Assembly: GCF_008831155.1 (NCBI RefSeq)
Contig: NZ_WBKB01000001.1
Location: 310,001 to 374,000, forward strand
DNA: 64,000 bases
Direction: 5' to 3'
Source of the DNA: Gulosibacter chungangensis
GTDB taxonomy: Bacteria > Actinomycetota > Actinomycetes > Actinomycetales > Microbacteriaceae
Shown: positions 1 to 8,991 of the stretch, one piece after another
Layout of the letters: each line of letters begins with the position of its first letter
Position numbering within the stretch: the first letter of the stretch is position 1
The notes under the pieces: model-generated
Seen by the model: the letters and a program-made list of their open reading frames with translations, nothing else
Databases searched by the model: none
What the model was told of the DNA's origin: nothing
Translations under genes and position numbers: made by a program

Positions 1-626
1 TTGTAGTTGGTGATCGCCGAGCCGGTCGCGACGACCTTCGCGCCCGAAACGATCAATCCCGAGTCGGTCTCCTTTTCAACCTTCATGAACACATCGCCCA
101 CCTCGTCTGGCGGCAGGTGACGGTCAATCGGCGGGTTCACGATCGCGTGGTTCCAGTAGAGAACTTTCTCTTGCGATTCCTTATACCAGCGCTCAGCATT
201 CTCGCCGTACTCGCCGTAGAACTCGCGGTTTGCGTGCAAGGTGCCGAGGAAGCTGGCCTTGTAGTCGGGGCTGCGGCCCATCCAGCCATAGGTTAGGCGT
301 GCCCAGGAGGCAATCGCGTCGCGTTCTTTGAGCAGGTCTTCGCTCGAAGTGGGGGTGCGGAAGAAGGGGAAGGTAACACCGTCGCTGCCGGTATCGGTGG
401 GGGCGGTGACGACATCCACTTCATCGCCGGTGTGCATCGAGTCGTAGAGTCGAGCCACCGAGCGCACCGAGTTGCGGAAGGCCGGGTGCGTGGTGACGTC
501 ATCGACACGCTCGCCGTGCAGCCACACTTCGCGACCGTCGCGGAGGGACTCGATGTACTCATCGCCCGTCATGGGCTTGGTTACTCGCGTGGTTTCAGTT
601 TCGGTAACCGCCTGCGTCGTTGTCAT
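1..626 (-). CDS. hpaB: 4-hydroxyphenylacetate 3-monooxygenase, oxygenase component (partial, C-terminus beyond left edge)
   Basis: This is the N-terminal ~208 residues of an HpaB/HpaH-family two-component FADH2-dependent phenol hydroxylase; the rest lies outside the window. The start ATG (624-626) has a GAAAGG ribosome site upstream. The N-terminus carries the family pattern [15 protein letters not shown] followed later by [12 protein letters not shown], the same blocks seen in the second HpaB-type protein at 9133-10635. In this family FADH2 from a separate reductase is used to hydroxylate a para-substituted phenol to a catechol. A flavin reductase gene lies 74 bp upstream on the same strand and an AraC regulator beyond it, so a hpaBC-type operon is likely. 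The exact substrate is inferred from family and context only. Confidence 0.88.
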   Translation of the reverse strand, partial: MTTTQAVTETETTRVTKPMTGDEYIESLRDGREVWLHGERVDDVTTHPAFRNSVRSVARLYDSMHTGDEVDVVTAPTDTGSDGVTFPFFRTPTSSEDLLKERDAIASWARLTYGWMGRSPDYKASFLGTLHANREFYGEYGENAERWYKESQEKVLYWNHAIVNPPIDRHLPPDEVGDVFMKVEKETDSGLIVSGAKVVATGSAITNY

Positions 627-700
627 TGCGGGTTCCTTTCAATTCTTTGGGTTGTTGAGGTTGAGAAGTGTTGTGGTCGCTACTCGGGCCCGGATGCGCG

Positions 701-1216
701 CTACGCGGCGGAGAGCTCACCGAGGCGGTGGAATTTGCCGCTGTGGAAGAGCAGCGGGTCGATTTCTTCGTGGCTGGCCTCGACGATTTCGCCGATCACG
801 ATGACGTGGTCGCCGCCGTCATATTCCGCCCAGGGCCGGCAGGCGAAGGTCGCACAGACTCCCGCGAGCGCCGGCGCCGTGGCCCCCTCAACCCATTCCG
901 GTGCGAGCTCCTGCGGGCGCCCGGCGAAGTGCATCGCGAGATCCTGCTGGTGGCTGCCGAGCACATTGACGGTGAAGGGTGCATCCTTGATGAGCGATGC
1001 GATCTTGTTCTCGCGGATGAGTGTGACCTGCAGCAGGGCCGGTTCGAGCGAGATTGAGGTGAACGACGAGATCGTTGCGCCGTGCGGATCGCCCTGTTCA
1101 TTGCGGCAGGTAACCACTGTGACACCGCTGGCAAATTTGCCGAAGGTGTTGCGCAGCTGCCGACCGTCGAGTCGCCCTACGGGTGCGGTTTCAAGAAGTG
1201 TTTGCTGAGTAGACAT
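701..1216 (-). CDS. hpaC: Flavin reductase (HpaC-like) partner of HpaB
   Basis: A 171-residue flavin-reductase-domain protein that would reduce FAD/FMN with NAD(P)H for the adjacent monooxygenase. Family hallmarks are FGKFASGVTVVTC near residue 25, a SSFTSISLEPALLQV segment and the C-terminal HSGKFHRLG. The frame is open upstream, but the ATG at 1214-1216 is chosen because a perfect GAGGAG site sits 8 nt before it. It lies 74 bp upstream of hpaB on the same strand and downstream of the AraC gene. It may also supply reduced flavin to the second HpaB-type enzyme at 9133, which has no reductase of its own. Confidence 0.9.
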   Translation of the reverse strand: MSTQQTLLETAPVGRLDGRQLRNTFGKFASGVTVVTCRNEQGDPHGATISSFTSISLEPALLQVTLIRENKIASLIKDAPFTVNVLGSHQQDLAMHFAGRPQELAPEWVEGATAPALAGVCATFACRPWAEYDGGDHVIVIGEIVEASHEEIDPLLFHSGKFHRLGELSAA

Positions 1217-1335
1217 CGTGATCCTCCTCATTGAGTTGCTGGATGTGAGGACCACGTTATGAAGCCGCAAGACTTCCGACTATCCACTTCGCGCGCCGCC
1301 ATCCGGATCACGCGGAAATCCTGGTTTTGGTATCA

Positions 1336-1366
1336 CTGAGCGAGGCTTTCCGCCCTGTTCGCTCAG
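1336..1366 (-). terminator. Hairpin overlapping the end of the AraC gene
   Basis: Perfect 8-bp arms CTGAGCGA / TCGCTCAG (1336-1343 and 1359-1366) enclose a 15-nt loop, and the stem contains the stop codon of the AraC gene. There is no real T-run after it in the gene's direction, so it is only a possible terminator or mRNA-end structure. Confidence 0.4.
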
Positions 1367-2277
1367 GTCATACCCAGCACCCGACGCAAGGTATCAGAGG
1401 GCCGCTCGCCGTAGGTGCGCCGATATGCCGCCGCGAATCGCCCCAAATGCACGACACCATTGGCGAGCGCAATATCGGTCACCGAATCACCGGGAGCCGC
1501 TGCCAACAGCTCCTGCCGAACTCGTTCGAGTCGCACCAAGCGAAGGTAGTCGGTTGGGGTGGTGTCGAGGTGATCTCGGAAGCCTTGTTGGAGTCGGCGG
1601 ATGCTCACACCAGCCACCTGCGCCATATCGGCCGCGGTCCAGGCACGGGCCGGTTCCGCGCGGAGGCGTTCCACGACCGAGCGCACAATCTTCGGGCAGG
1701 CCGCGAGCGTGTCGTCTTCCACGGGTTTTGCGGCAAGCAAGATGGCGGTGGTCAGTGCCCCGGCGAGTTGTTCGCGCACGAGGGGATGTCCGTGCCGATT
1801 TTGCGCAATGGTATTCACCAAATCGGCCCAATCGGAGTCCTGATCCGCGCCAAGCCGGATGGACGGCGGCATCTCGGGCATGGAACCGAAGAGTTTGCTG
1901 GCTTCCTGCCGGAGGTAATCGGCCTCGATGCGCACCCCAATGATGCTCACATTCGCGTCCCACTCGATGATGTGCGCGGGCGTATCGGGCGGGTACACCG
2001 TGGCTTCATTTGGTGTCGCTACTAGCTCAGTGCTGCCAATTCGCGAGGTCAGGCTGCCGTGCACCGGCAGGTTTACTGCGAAGGCCCCCGGGTGGGAGGA
2101 CTGCAGGCGCACCGGAGATCCCCAAGACACCTTCGCGATTCGCACCGGCCCGAGGTCACGACCATCCGCATGCACTCGTTCCGCGTTTGAGCGCCGCTCC
2201 AGCGGCGTCAACTGGTGCGAGAAGTACAGTTCGGATACCGCATCCGAAGCCTCGCCCCAATCGCTATGTGTATCCAC
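1363..2277 (-). CDS. AraC-family transcriptional regulator
   Basis: A 304-residue regulator with an N-terminal cupin-like ligand-binding half (AraC_binding_2 type, about residues 20-180) and a C-terminal double helix-turn-helix (about 205-300) with the AraC signatures VSIRRLQQGFRDHL and LRLVRLERVR. The start is a GTG (2275-2277) with GAGGTGG about 9 nt upstream. It lies directly upstream of the flavin reductase and hpaB on the same strand and divergent from menF, so I infer that it activates the hydroxylase genes in response to the phenolic substrate. The inducer is not evident from the sequence. Confidence 0.85.
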   Translation of the reverse strand: MDTHSDWGEASDAVSELYFSHQLTPLERRSNAERVHADGRDLGPVRIAKVSWGSPVRLQSSHPGAFAVNLPVHGSLTSRIGSTELVATPNEATVYPPDTPAHIIEWDANVSIIGVRIEADYLRQEASKLFGSMPEMPPSIRLGADQDSDWADLVNTIAQNRHGHPLVREQLAGALTTAILLAAKPVEDDTLAACPKIVRSVVERLRAEPARAWTAADMAQVAGVSIRRLQQGFRDHLDTTPTDYLRLVRLERVRQELLAAAPGDSVTDIALANGVVHLGRFAAAYRRTYGERPSDTLRRVLGMT

Positions 2278-2532
2278 GCGTCATCACCACCTCGACCGGT
2301 GCGCGCCAGCATTGCGCGCGACCACACGGCCCACCGTTGGGCGCGTCTGTGATTCTTAGGTAGCTCGGAAATGTAGCCCGGCCGCACGCCGCTCACAAAC
2401 TTTTGTCCCGCCTACTGAGACCGCGATGATGCATCCACATGAGGGCCGGAAGTTGCTGTACAGGACGATGTTCGTGCAGTGCCTGAACCGTGCGTACGTT
2501 TATCTGTCGTCCGCCCTACACCTGCGCGCGGG

Positions 2533-2549
2533 TAATCTGGAGGGCAGTG
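2533..2549 (+). promoter_or_regulatory. -10 box TAATCT and near-leaderless start of menF
   Basis: TAATCT (2533-2538) lies 8 nt before the GTG start of menF; the same stretch also contains GGAGGG (2539-2544). The mRNA is therefore leaderless or has a leader of one or two bases. No convincing -35 box is seen. The remaining 250 bp between the AraC and menF starts shows nothing else recognisable. Confidence 0.5.
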
Positions 2550-3854
2550 AATACCAAGCTGTCTGATTCCGCACTCCCCCGGCTCCGCGCCCGCACCCGC
2601 CCGATCTCCGACCCGGGTGATCTACTGCGCTTCGCTGAACCGCAGGACCCTGCGGTGTGGTTGCGCCGCGGCGATGGCATCGTCGGCGGCGGTTGCCTCT
2701 GGCGGGGTGAATTTCAGGGCGAATCGCGGATTCGGGATGCTCGCGAGGTTTGGGATGCGATCCTCGCGCAGGCGCGGGTCGAGGATGCCGTGCGTGTGCC
2801 GGGTTCCGGCTTGGTTGCATTTGGGGCATTCACCTTCGCAGCGTCTTCCGGCTACGCCAGCGTGTTGCAAATTCCGCAGTTCATCATCGGGCGGATGGAT
2901 GGCAAATCTTTCTTGACGGAACTGTTTGTCACCGACTCGACTGTGGGTTCTGGCCCGGTGCCGACGGTGCCGGTGCGGCTGCCGCTGATCATCCCCGACG
3001 GTCCGGAGGCGGTCACCGATCTCGAGCCCGGCGAGATGACCCAGGAGCGCCACCGCGAAGCGGTCGAGTGCGCCCTGTCGCGAATCGAACAGGGTGAGTT
3101 CACGAAGATCGTCATCTCGCGCGATCAACACGGCAAGATCGAGCCGGATGCGGACCGTCGCCACATTGTGCGCCGACTCGCGAACACCTACCCCGAGACT
3201 TGGACCTATGCGGTGGATGGGTTAATCGGCGCGAGCCCCGAGATGTTGGTGCGGGTGTTAGGACGTTCGGTCACCGCGCGTGTGCTCGCAGGTACGCTCC
3301 CCCGCGGCGCCAATGAGGCTGACGACGCCGCAGCGAAGCGCGCACTCGCAGACTCTGCGAAGAACCGCGTCGAGCACAAATTCGCGATTGACTCCGCAAT
3401 CGAGTCGCTGCGCCGCCTCGATACGCATGATGACCCGGATACCGGGCTCACCGCATCCCCCGAACCGTTCCTGCTCGGGCTCCCCAATGTCTGGCACCTC
3501 GCGAGCGACATTCGCGGGACCTTGCCGCAGGGCTCAAGCGTGCTCGATCTCGTGGAGGCGCTGCATCCGACAGCGGCGGTGGGCGGCACCCCGCGGAAGA
3601 AGGCGATGCCGGTGATCGATGAGCTCGAACCCTTTGATCGCCGCCGTTATGCCGGGCCCGCGGGCTGGCTTTCGGCTTCGGGCGACGGCGAGTGGGTGGT
3701 GGCGTTGCGCGGTGCCGAAGTGGATGCGGATGGTTCCGTGACGGCGTTCGCCGGCGGTGGCATTGTCGCCGGCTCCGAAGCCGCCGACGAGTTTGCCGAA
3801 ACCGGCCCAAAATTCCGCCCCATCACCGAGGCGCTCAAGCCGCTCGCCGAGTAG
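2547..3854 (+). CDS. menF: Isochorismate synthase
   Basis: A 435-residue chorismate-binding enzyme that isomerises chorismate to isochorismate, the entry step of menaquinone synthesis. The catalytic C-terminal half shows GASPEMLVRVLG, NRVEHKFAIDSAIESL and HPTAAVGGTPR, all typical of MenF/EntC. Although the frame opens at 2490, the GTG at 2547 is preferred because of GGAGGG and a -10 box just upstream. The other core menaquinone genes (menD, A, E, B, C) lie within the next 18 kb, which supports a menaquinone rather than siderophore role; no siderophore genes are present. Confidence 0.9.
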   Translation: MNTKLSDSALPRLRARTRPISDPGDLLRFAEPQDPAVWLRRGDGIVGGGCLWRGEFQGESRIRDAREVWDAILAQARVEDAVRVPGSGLVAFGAFTFAASSGYASVLQIPQFIIGRMDGKSFLTELFVTDSTVGSGPVPTVPVRLPLIIPDGPEAVTDLEPGEMTQERHREAVECALSRIEQGEFTKIVISRDQHGKIEPDADRRHIVRRLANTYPETWTYAVDGLIGASPEMLVRVLGRSVTARVLAGTLPRGANEADDAAAKRALADSAKNRVEHKFAIDSAIESLRRLDTHDDPDTGLTASPEPFLLGLPNVWHLASDIRGTLPQGSSVLDLVEALHPTAAVGGTPRKKAMPVIDELEPFDRRRYAGPAGWLSASGDGEWVVALRGAEVDADGSVTAFAGGGIVAGSEAADEFAETGPKFRPITEALKPLAE

Positions 3855-3865
3855 CGTCCACGCTC

Positions 3866-3943
3866 GCTGAGTAGCGCAGCGTATCGAAACACCGCACACG
3901 CAGGCGCGCTTCGATACAAATCACTCCGCGATTCACTCAGCGA
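3866..3943. repeat. 78-bp intergenic repeat, copy 1
   Basis: First of two identical 78-bp copies (see 3958-4035) between the convergent genes menF and ppk2. Each copy begins GCTGAGTAGCGCAGC and ends CACTCAGCGA, and contains GTATCGA and TCGATAC arms, so it can fold on itself. It resembles the other REP-like elements in this window, which share TTCGATAC followed by CTACTC or CACTCAG. Confidence 0.9.
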
Positions 3944-3957
3944 CCAGCAGTTCGTTG

Positions 3958-4035
3958 GCTGAGTAGCGCAGCGTATCGAAACACCGCACACGCAGGCGCG
4001 CTTCGATACAAATCACTCCGCGATTCACTCAGCGA
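3958..4035. repeat. 78-bp intergenic repeat, copy 2
   Basis: Second copy, base-for-base identical to 3866-3943 at a period of 92 bp (14 bp of unique sequence between). Two tail-to-tail genes end on either side of the pair, so the elements may act as bidirectional terminators. Confidence 0.9.
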
Positions 4036-4045
4036 GCGGTAACGC

Positions 4046-4966
4046 TTAGCGGTCGGCGGCGCGCTTGAGTGATTCTTTGAGGAGGCGGGTGGGTTCCTCG
4101 AGGCGCTCGCGCTCCGCGTCCTGGTCGAGCTCGACTTCGGGCCATTCGAGGTTCATGTCGCGCAGCGTTCGCAGCAATACCGCTTTCACAGCGAGGCGCG
4201 CGTACCACTTCTTATTCGCCGGGATCACCCACCATGGTGCATCCTCCGTCGAAGTGCGTTCGAGCGCGATCTGGTATGCCTCGGCGTACTCGCCCCACAG
4301 CGCCCGTTCGTCCAGGTCACCCGTGTTGTACTTCCAGTGTTTGTCGTCGCGGTCGATGCGTTCCAAAAGCCGCTCGGCCTGTTCCTCCGGACCGACGTGC
4401 AGCATGAACTTCAAAACACGAGTTCCTGAAGCAACCAGCCGCTGCTCGAAATCCACGATCGCGCCGTAACGTCGCTCGATCTCTTCCGGCGGCGCGAACT
4501 CCCGCACCCGCTGAATCAGCACATCCTCATAGTGCGATCGGTCAAAGACCCCGATAAACCCGGGCTTCGGGGCGTGCGGTTCGACGCGCCACAAGAAGTC
4601 ATGCGCGAGCTCTTCCTTGGTGGGCGCTTTGAATGAGGTGATCTGCAGACCCTGCGGGTCGACCGAACCGAAGACGTGCCGGACCACGCCACCCTTGCCC
4701 GATGCATCCATCCCCTGGAGTACCACCAGAAGGCTCGGCGCATCCGGGTTCCCGGCGCGAGCCTGCGCGTACATGCGTTCCTGCAGGTCGGCGAGCTCTT
4801 CGTCCCGCTCGGTGAATAGCTCCCGGCCCACCTCTTTGACGTCGCCGTTATCGCCCTCGAGCCCCGGAGTGGAGTCGGGATCGATATCGGCGAGCTGAAA
4901 TCCTTCGCGAACGAGCAGCACTTCGCGGGCATCGGACGCGCTGACCTTGACCTTCTTTTTCCCCAT
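4046..4966 (-). CDS. ppk2: Polyphosphate kinase 2 family protein
   Basis: A 306-residue PPK2-family protein that transfers phosphate between inorganic polyphosphate and nucleotides. It has the Walker A motif GMDASGKGG near residue 90, the lid/substrate segment FKAPTKEEL, the Walker B-like DRSHYEDVL, and the C-terminal WVIPANKKWYARLAV typical of the family. The length matches single-domain class I or III PPK2 enzymes; ADP- versus AMP-phosphorylating activity cannot be told from motifs alone. The ATG start lies 8 nt after a TAGACT -10 box (4975-4980, minus strand), so the transcript is probably leaderless. It converges with menF. Confidence 0.92.
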   Translation of the reverse strand: MGKKKVKVSASDAREVLLVREGFQLADIDPDSTPGLEGDNGDVKEVGRELFTERDEELADLQERMYAQARAGNPDAPSLLVVLQGMDASGKGGVVRHVFGSVDPQGLQITSFKAPTKEELAHDFLWRVEPHAPKPGFIGVFDRSHYEDVLIQRVREFAPPEEIERRYGAIVDFEQRLVASGTRVLKFMLHVGPEEQAERLLERIDRDDKHWKYNTGDLDERALWGEYAEAYQIALERTSTEDAPWWVIPANKKWYARLAVKAVLLRTLRDMNLEWPEVELDQDAERERLEEPTRLLKESLKRAADR

Positions 4967-5102
4967 GCGCCAGGAGTCTACTTGCGGCTACTTGAAGAGC
5001 GGCCGAAAGTGCGGTCCGACAGTACTATCCGGCAGCGTGACCCAGAAGCTACGGCCCAAAGCTGCGGACCAGGATGCGGCCAACGAACACCGCCGGAAGA
5101 AA

Positions 5103-7199
5103 CTACCGGTCGAGGGGGACTTCGATGATCATCCGCAGTTCGGTGCGGTCGGTGAGCGCTTCTTCGAGACTGCCGCGGGTTTCTGCGCGACGGTAGGCCC
5201 AACCGTACGCAGCAGCGAGTGCCTGAATGTGGACGTTCGTGGCGGTGTACTGCACGCGGTCGAAGGATGCCGTATCCGCGGTCTTCGCGACCTCGAGTGA
5301 ATCGAAAATCGTCCCACCGCCGTCGTTCCCAACCACGATCTGGATGCGCGGCGCATCCTCCCCACCCTGCCGAATCAGGAGCGACCCAACATCGTGCAGG
5401 AACGCAACATCACCGACGAGCACACGAGTCTGCCCGCCGTGCGCCGCGAGGTCGTCACCGTGCTGCGACGCTTCGGCAACACCGAGTCCGGTCGCGATTG
5501 TGCCATCGATGCCAGCGAGCCCGCGATTGGAGTGCACGTGGATGCGCTTACCTGGCACCCGCGAGTCAAGGTCACGAATCAGGCGGGATGCGGCGAGCAC
5601 GAGCCGGTCGTGCGGCCAAGTCAACCGCCACATGCTGTCGGCAAGGATTTCGCGGGTCACGCGTTCGCGCGACACTGCGAGTTCGGTGCGACCAAAGCGG
5701 GCACGTTCGCGAAAATCTTGGCTGCGGGATGCGGCCACGTTCGGGGCTTCTGGGTCGGAGTCGCGCTCCTGTCGCAGTGCGAGATCGGCGTTGGTCCAAT
5801 CGGTGAGCCAGCGTTTGGCTTCTTTGCGAAGCAGGTACTGCTCATCGGCATTCGAGAGCATCGTGGAGCCGAAGGCGAGCACCTTCACCTCGTCCACCGC
5901 CTCGACCGATTCGATGGGTCGGTACTGCGGGACTCCGGGCTGGTCAATCACGATGACTCGCAGACCCGGGCGCTTCAGCAGCGCCGGTACCTCGCGGCTG
6001 AGGGTCGGATGCCCGACGACAATGACGAGTTCAATCGCATCGCGCAGCGCCGCAATCGAGCTGTTCTCCCCGAGCAGATCGCGGTAGTTCGCGAGGAGAT
6101 TCCTGCCGTAGCGGGAGCCGCTGGAGACTTCTGCGACTAGCGGCCAACCGCCCTTGTGCGCAAGTTGCTCGCCGATGCGTCCGGCACGGTCGCCCGCCAC
6201 GACGAGCGCATTCGGCCACTCGGCAGGGTCGACCAGCTCGACGCGCTTTTTCTGGGTTGCGATGGATGAACCGTTCACGCTGGATGCTTCAGGCCAGGTC
6301 CCGTAGGCAGCAAGGCTTTCATCAAGGTTGCGGGCGACAGTTGCGTGCGTGGAGGAGACGTTTGCCGATGAGGCACCCCCCGCGGCACTGCTCGAACGAG
6401 AATTATCGCTTGCGTGCGCTGCAAGATCGTTCGCGATCGCCGCGGCGAGGGCGGCGTTCAGCCCTCGCCCGGCAGGCCCCGGACCCTCGCGGAAGCGACG
6501 GTCCCCATCATCTCCCGGCCAGGCCGCGGCGACTTCTTCTGAGACCCCGCTGACCTCAGCATCCGCCAGGGCAGCGCCGGTCACTCGTACCGTCACGCGT
6601 TCCGACAAATCAGGCACGGCATCCGAGAGCGGTTCGCGGTAGGCGACGTTGAGATGCCAGGCGACCTGCGCATCCGCCAGCGCCAAACCCGCCTCACGGG
6701 CGAGACTCAGCGAGGCCTCGCTGCCATCGGGAGCGGGGAGCGTCACGCAGGGCACCAGCTGACCGAAGAGACCCGGTTGACGGGTGGTTTGGTTCGCGCC
6801 GGTACCCATGAGCTCGGCGGGGCGGTCGGCAGTGAGGGCGACCAGCGGGACGCCCGCGTGGTGAGCTTCGAGCATCGCGGGAGCGAGGTTTGCGACCGCA
6901 GTGCCGGAGGTAGTGATCACCGGGACCGGGCGGCCGGATTCGCGGGCGATGCCGAGCGCGAAGAAGCCTGCGGAACGTTCGTCGATACGCACGTGTAACC
7001 GCACCGCGCCGATTCGTTCGAATTCGGCGGCGACGAGCGCCAGCGACTGTGACCGCGAACCGGGGCACACGACAATATCGCGCACTCCCCCTCCGACGGC
7101 CGCGACGAGCAGTTCAATCGCGGCAGCTAGGGCCGGGGAACGCAGGGCTTCTGCATTCACTTCTGAATTAGCTACCGAGCTGGGTCGCTCGGCGCTCAC
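5103..7199 (-). CDS. menD: 2-succinyl-5-enolpyruvyl-6-hydroxy-3-cyclohexene-1-carboxylate synthase
   Basis: A 698-residue thiamine-diphosphate enzyme joining isochorismate and 2-oxoglutarate in menaquinone synthesis. The N-terminal PYR domain has VVCPGSRSQSLAL, HVRIDERSAGFFALG and TTSGTAVANL; the C-terminal PP domain has SNRGLAGIDGT and GDVAFLHDVGSL followed by IVVGNDGGGTIF. It is about 100 residues longer than typical MenD because of inserted Ala/Ser/Asp-rich stretches around residues 225-320. The start is a GTG whose last bases overlap the TGA of the upstream PLDc_N gene (GTGA, 7196-7199), so the two are translationally coupled. Confidence 0.95.
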   Translation of the reverse strand: MSAERPSSVANSEVNAEALRSPALAAAIELLVAAVGGGVRDIVVCPGSRSQSLALVAAEFERIGAVRLHVRIDERSAGFFALGIARESGRPVPVITTSGTAVANLAPAMLEAHHAGVPLVALTADRPAELMGTGANQTTRQPGLFGQLVPCVTLPAPDGSEASLSLAREAGLALADAQVAWHLNVAYREPLSDAVPDLSERVTVRVTGAALADAEVSGVSEEVAAAWPGDDGDRRFREGPGPAGRGLNAALAAAIANDLAAHASDNSRSSSAAGGASSANVSSTHATVARNLDESLAAYGTWPEASSVNGSSIATQKKRVELVDPAEWPNALVVAGDRAGRIGEQLAHKGGWPLVAEVSSGSRYGRNLLANYRDLLGENSSIAALRDAIELVIVVGHPTLSREVPALLKRPGLRVIVIDQPGVPQYRPIESVEAVDEVKVLAFGSTMLSNADEQYLLRKEAKRWLTDWTNADLALRQERDSDPEAPNVAASRSQDFRERARFGRTELAVSRERVTREILADSMWRLTWPHDRLVLAASRLIRDLDSRVPGKRIHVHSNRGLAGIDGTIATGLGVAEASQHGDDLAAHGGQTRVLVGDVAFLHDVGSLLIRQGGEDAPRIQIVVGNDGGGTIFDSLEVAKTADTASFDRVQYTATNVHIQALAAAYGWAYRRAETRGSLEEALTDRTELRMIIEVPLDR

Positions 7200-7675
7200 T
7201 GGCGTCGGCCCTCGTCGTCGTTCCCGTTTTTGTCACCGTTTGTTTTCGAGGTGTCATCCTCGTCGAGGTCTTCGCCCTCGACCGTGGGAATCGCGCCGGT
7301 GTTGTGGTTCGAGGGGTGGTTGCGCATTGTGCTCTGACGGTCACGCTCGATTTCTTCGTCAAGCAGACGCATTTGTTCCTCAAGCTCCGCGATACGCGCG
7401 TCGTGTTCACGCTCCGATTTCGGGTCGCTGATGTAGTTGATGTCGTCCGGGATGATCTGCGTGCCGACCGTCGTCTGCATCACTGAATCGCCAGAGCCTT
7501 TACCGATGAACATCCACAGCAGCGGGCCGATCACCGGGATCAGCAGGATGACGACCAACCAGATCGGTTTTTGCATCACCTTCGTGCGTTTGGAGTCAAA
7601 CATGGCGCAGTCGACGACGGCGTAGACGGTGAGCGCGACTGCGACGACGATGCCAAGAATGAGTGCACGGGACAT
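7196..7675 (-). CDS. PLDc_N-domain membrane protein
   Basis: A 159-residue protein with one N-terminal helix (about residues 3-22) and a second hydrophobic segment reading IWLVVILLIPVIGPLLWMFIG, the two-helix PLDc_N module (the N-terminal part of cardiolipin-synthase-like proteins without the catalytic HKD domains). The C-terminal half is charged and probably cytosolic, with a short coiled coil around EREHDARIAELEEQMRLLDE. The ATG at 7673-7675 is chosen over an upstream in-frame start that would cross the divergent gene's promoter. It overlaps menD by 4 bp and is divergent from DUF4229. Its function is unknown; the coupling to menD suggests a membrane-linked role. Confidence 0.78.
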   Translation of the reverse strand: MSRALILGIVVAVALTVYAVVDCAMFDSKRTKVMQKPIWLVVILLIPVIGPLLWMFIGKGSGDSVMQTTVGTQIIPDDINYISDPKSEREHDARIAELEEQMRLLDEEIERDRQSTMRNHPSNHNTGAIPTVEGEDLDEDDTSKTNGDKNGNDDEGRRQ

Positions 7676-7727
7676 AGACGCTAAGTCTAGTCGGCTTGAC
7701 CTGACGGCAGCCGACAAACCATTTTCG

Positions 7728-7742
7728 TAGACTGGAGGGATG
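7728..7742 (+). promoter_or_regulatory. Leaderless promoter of the DUF4229 gene
   Basis: TAGACT (7728-7733) is followed after 6 nt by the ATG at 7740, so transcription should begin at or next to the A of the start codon. GGAGGG fills the 6-nt gap and is too close to act as a normal ribosome site. No good -35 box is seen. Confidence 0.55.
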
Positions 7743-8096
7743 AAAACTTCCCGCGCCTGGACCATTTACATTCTTGTTCGTGTTCTGGCATTCATTGTCC
7801 CGTTCGGCATCGTCATGCTGGTGCTGCCGACCTGGCAGTGGAACTGGCTCGTCGGCGTCATCGTTGGCGCGATTGTGAGCCTCGCGATTTCGCAGATCTT
7901 CCTTTATCGCGAACGCTTCGCCGTTGCCGAGAGCCTGCAGGAGCGTGCTGAGTCTCGGGCCGCGCAGAAGGACCAGCGCCGCCCGATCGATGTGGAAGAG
8001 GATGCGGACATCGACGCTCAGGTTGAGGGGGCGGGCGAACAGGATGCATCGGGCCCGGCCGATGAAGGCGATGCAGATGGCAAACCTGACGCTTAG
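7740..8096 (+). CDS. DUF4229 family membrane protein
   Basis: A 118-residue protein with two transmembrane helices (about residues 8-30 and 34-56) starting MKTSRAWTIYILVRVLAF, then a cytosolic RERFAVAESLQERAES helix and an acidic Asp/Glu/Ala tail. This is the DUF4229 family of actinobacteria; its function is not known. It often lies beside menA and menD, but here the accessory block separates it from menA. The last 20 bp are overlapped by the LysR gene, which makes an insertion point likely just here. Confidence 0.75.
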   Translation: MKTSRAWTIYILVRVLAFIVPFGIVMLVLPTWQWNWLVGVIVGAIVSLAISQIFLYRERFAVAESLQERAESRAAQKDQRRPIDVEEDADIDAQVEGAGEQDASGPADEGDADGKPDA

Positions 8097-8991
8097 GCAA
8101 CTTGAATACATCATTTCTGTAGCGGAACTGGGATCGGTAACTGCAGCTTCCAAGCAACTTCATGTGGCCCAGTCCGCCATATCTGCCTCGATTGCGGATC
8201 TTGAACGCACCATCGGCATTCAGATATTCATCCGCCATGCCCGAGGCTTGTCACCCACACGGGAAGGGCATGAAATTCTCGACGAGTCACGGAAGATTCT
8301 TCTCGGCGCCGAGGGGCTCGAACAGTACGCCGCCGACCGCTCAGAAGTACTATCCGGATCACTCATCGTGGGGTGTTACACAACTCTCGCTTCCCCGATT
8401 CTCCCGCCGTCTCTCGCCGCGTTTGCGACTAAGCACCCGCAGGTACACGTCGACTTCACCGTGGGTCATTCTGACCAAATCATTGAGCAGGTACAGCATG
8501 GTGAGTGCGACCTGGCGATACTGTATGACTTCCTCCGTGAGGGCAGTTTCACTGAACTCAATCTTCAGTCAACGCCCCTCACACGCAGCCGCCCCTATGT
8601 CCTTCTGCACTCGGAACATCCTCTTGCATCTGCCCACGTAATTGATCTGGCCGACCTCGTGGACGATCCTTTTATCCTCTTCGATCTCGCCCCTGGTGCT
8701 GAATATTTCCTTTCGCTATTCGCATCCGAGGGTGTCGAGCCGCGCATCCAATACCGATCGCGTGATTTCGAACTAGTTCGAGGTCTCGTAGCCCGCGGTC
8801 TCGGCTATTCCATACTCTCGCAGCGCACCGTCATCGGCGAAAGTTACGAGGGTTTGCCGTTGACCATGGTCGACCTGTCGGCACAGCACAAAGGCCTCGA
8901 AGTGATTTCACTTACCCCCGACACTCGCCTCCCAAGCCGACGAGCGCAAGCATTCATCAGCGAATGTCGCGGCGTCCTTGCGAGGCCCTAG
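8077..8991 (+). CDS. LysR-family transcriptional regulator
   Basis: A 304-residue LysR regulator: the N-terminal winged helix-turn-helix begins MANLTLRQLEYIISVAELGS with the recognition-helix block AASKQLHVAQSAISASI; the C-terminal two-lobed effector domain spans about residues 90-300. The frame is open to 7924, but homologous sequence begins at the ATG at 8077, which has GAAGG 8 nt upstream inside the DUF4229 gene; ATG 8071 is an alternative. It is the first gene of the accessory catabolic block and precedes the HpaB-type gene by 141 bp on the same strand, so it probably controls that operon. The effector domain gives no clue to the inducer. Confidence 0.86.
   Translation: MANLTLRQLEYIISVAELGSVTAASKQLHVAQSAISASIADLERTIGIQIFIRHARGLSPTREGHEILDESRKILLGAEGLEQYAADRSEVLSGSLIVGCYTTLASPILPPSLAAFATKHPQVHVDFTVGHSDQIIEQVQHGECDLAILYDFLREGSFTELNLQSTPLTRSRPYVLLHSEHPLASAHVIDLADLVDDPFILFDLAPGAEYFLSLFASEGVEPRIQYRSRDFELVRGLVARGLGYSILSQRTVIGESYEGLPLTMVDLSAQHKGLEVISLTPDTRLPSRRAQAFISECRGVLARP

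Noticed and set aside
5227-6087. Plus-strand ORF of 286 codons opposite menD
   Set aside because: Antisense shadow with Ser/Arg-rich composition.
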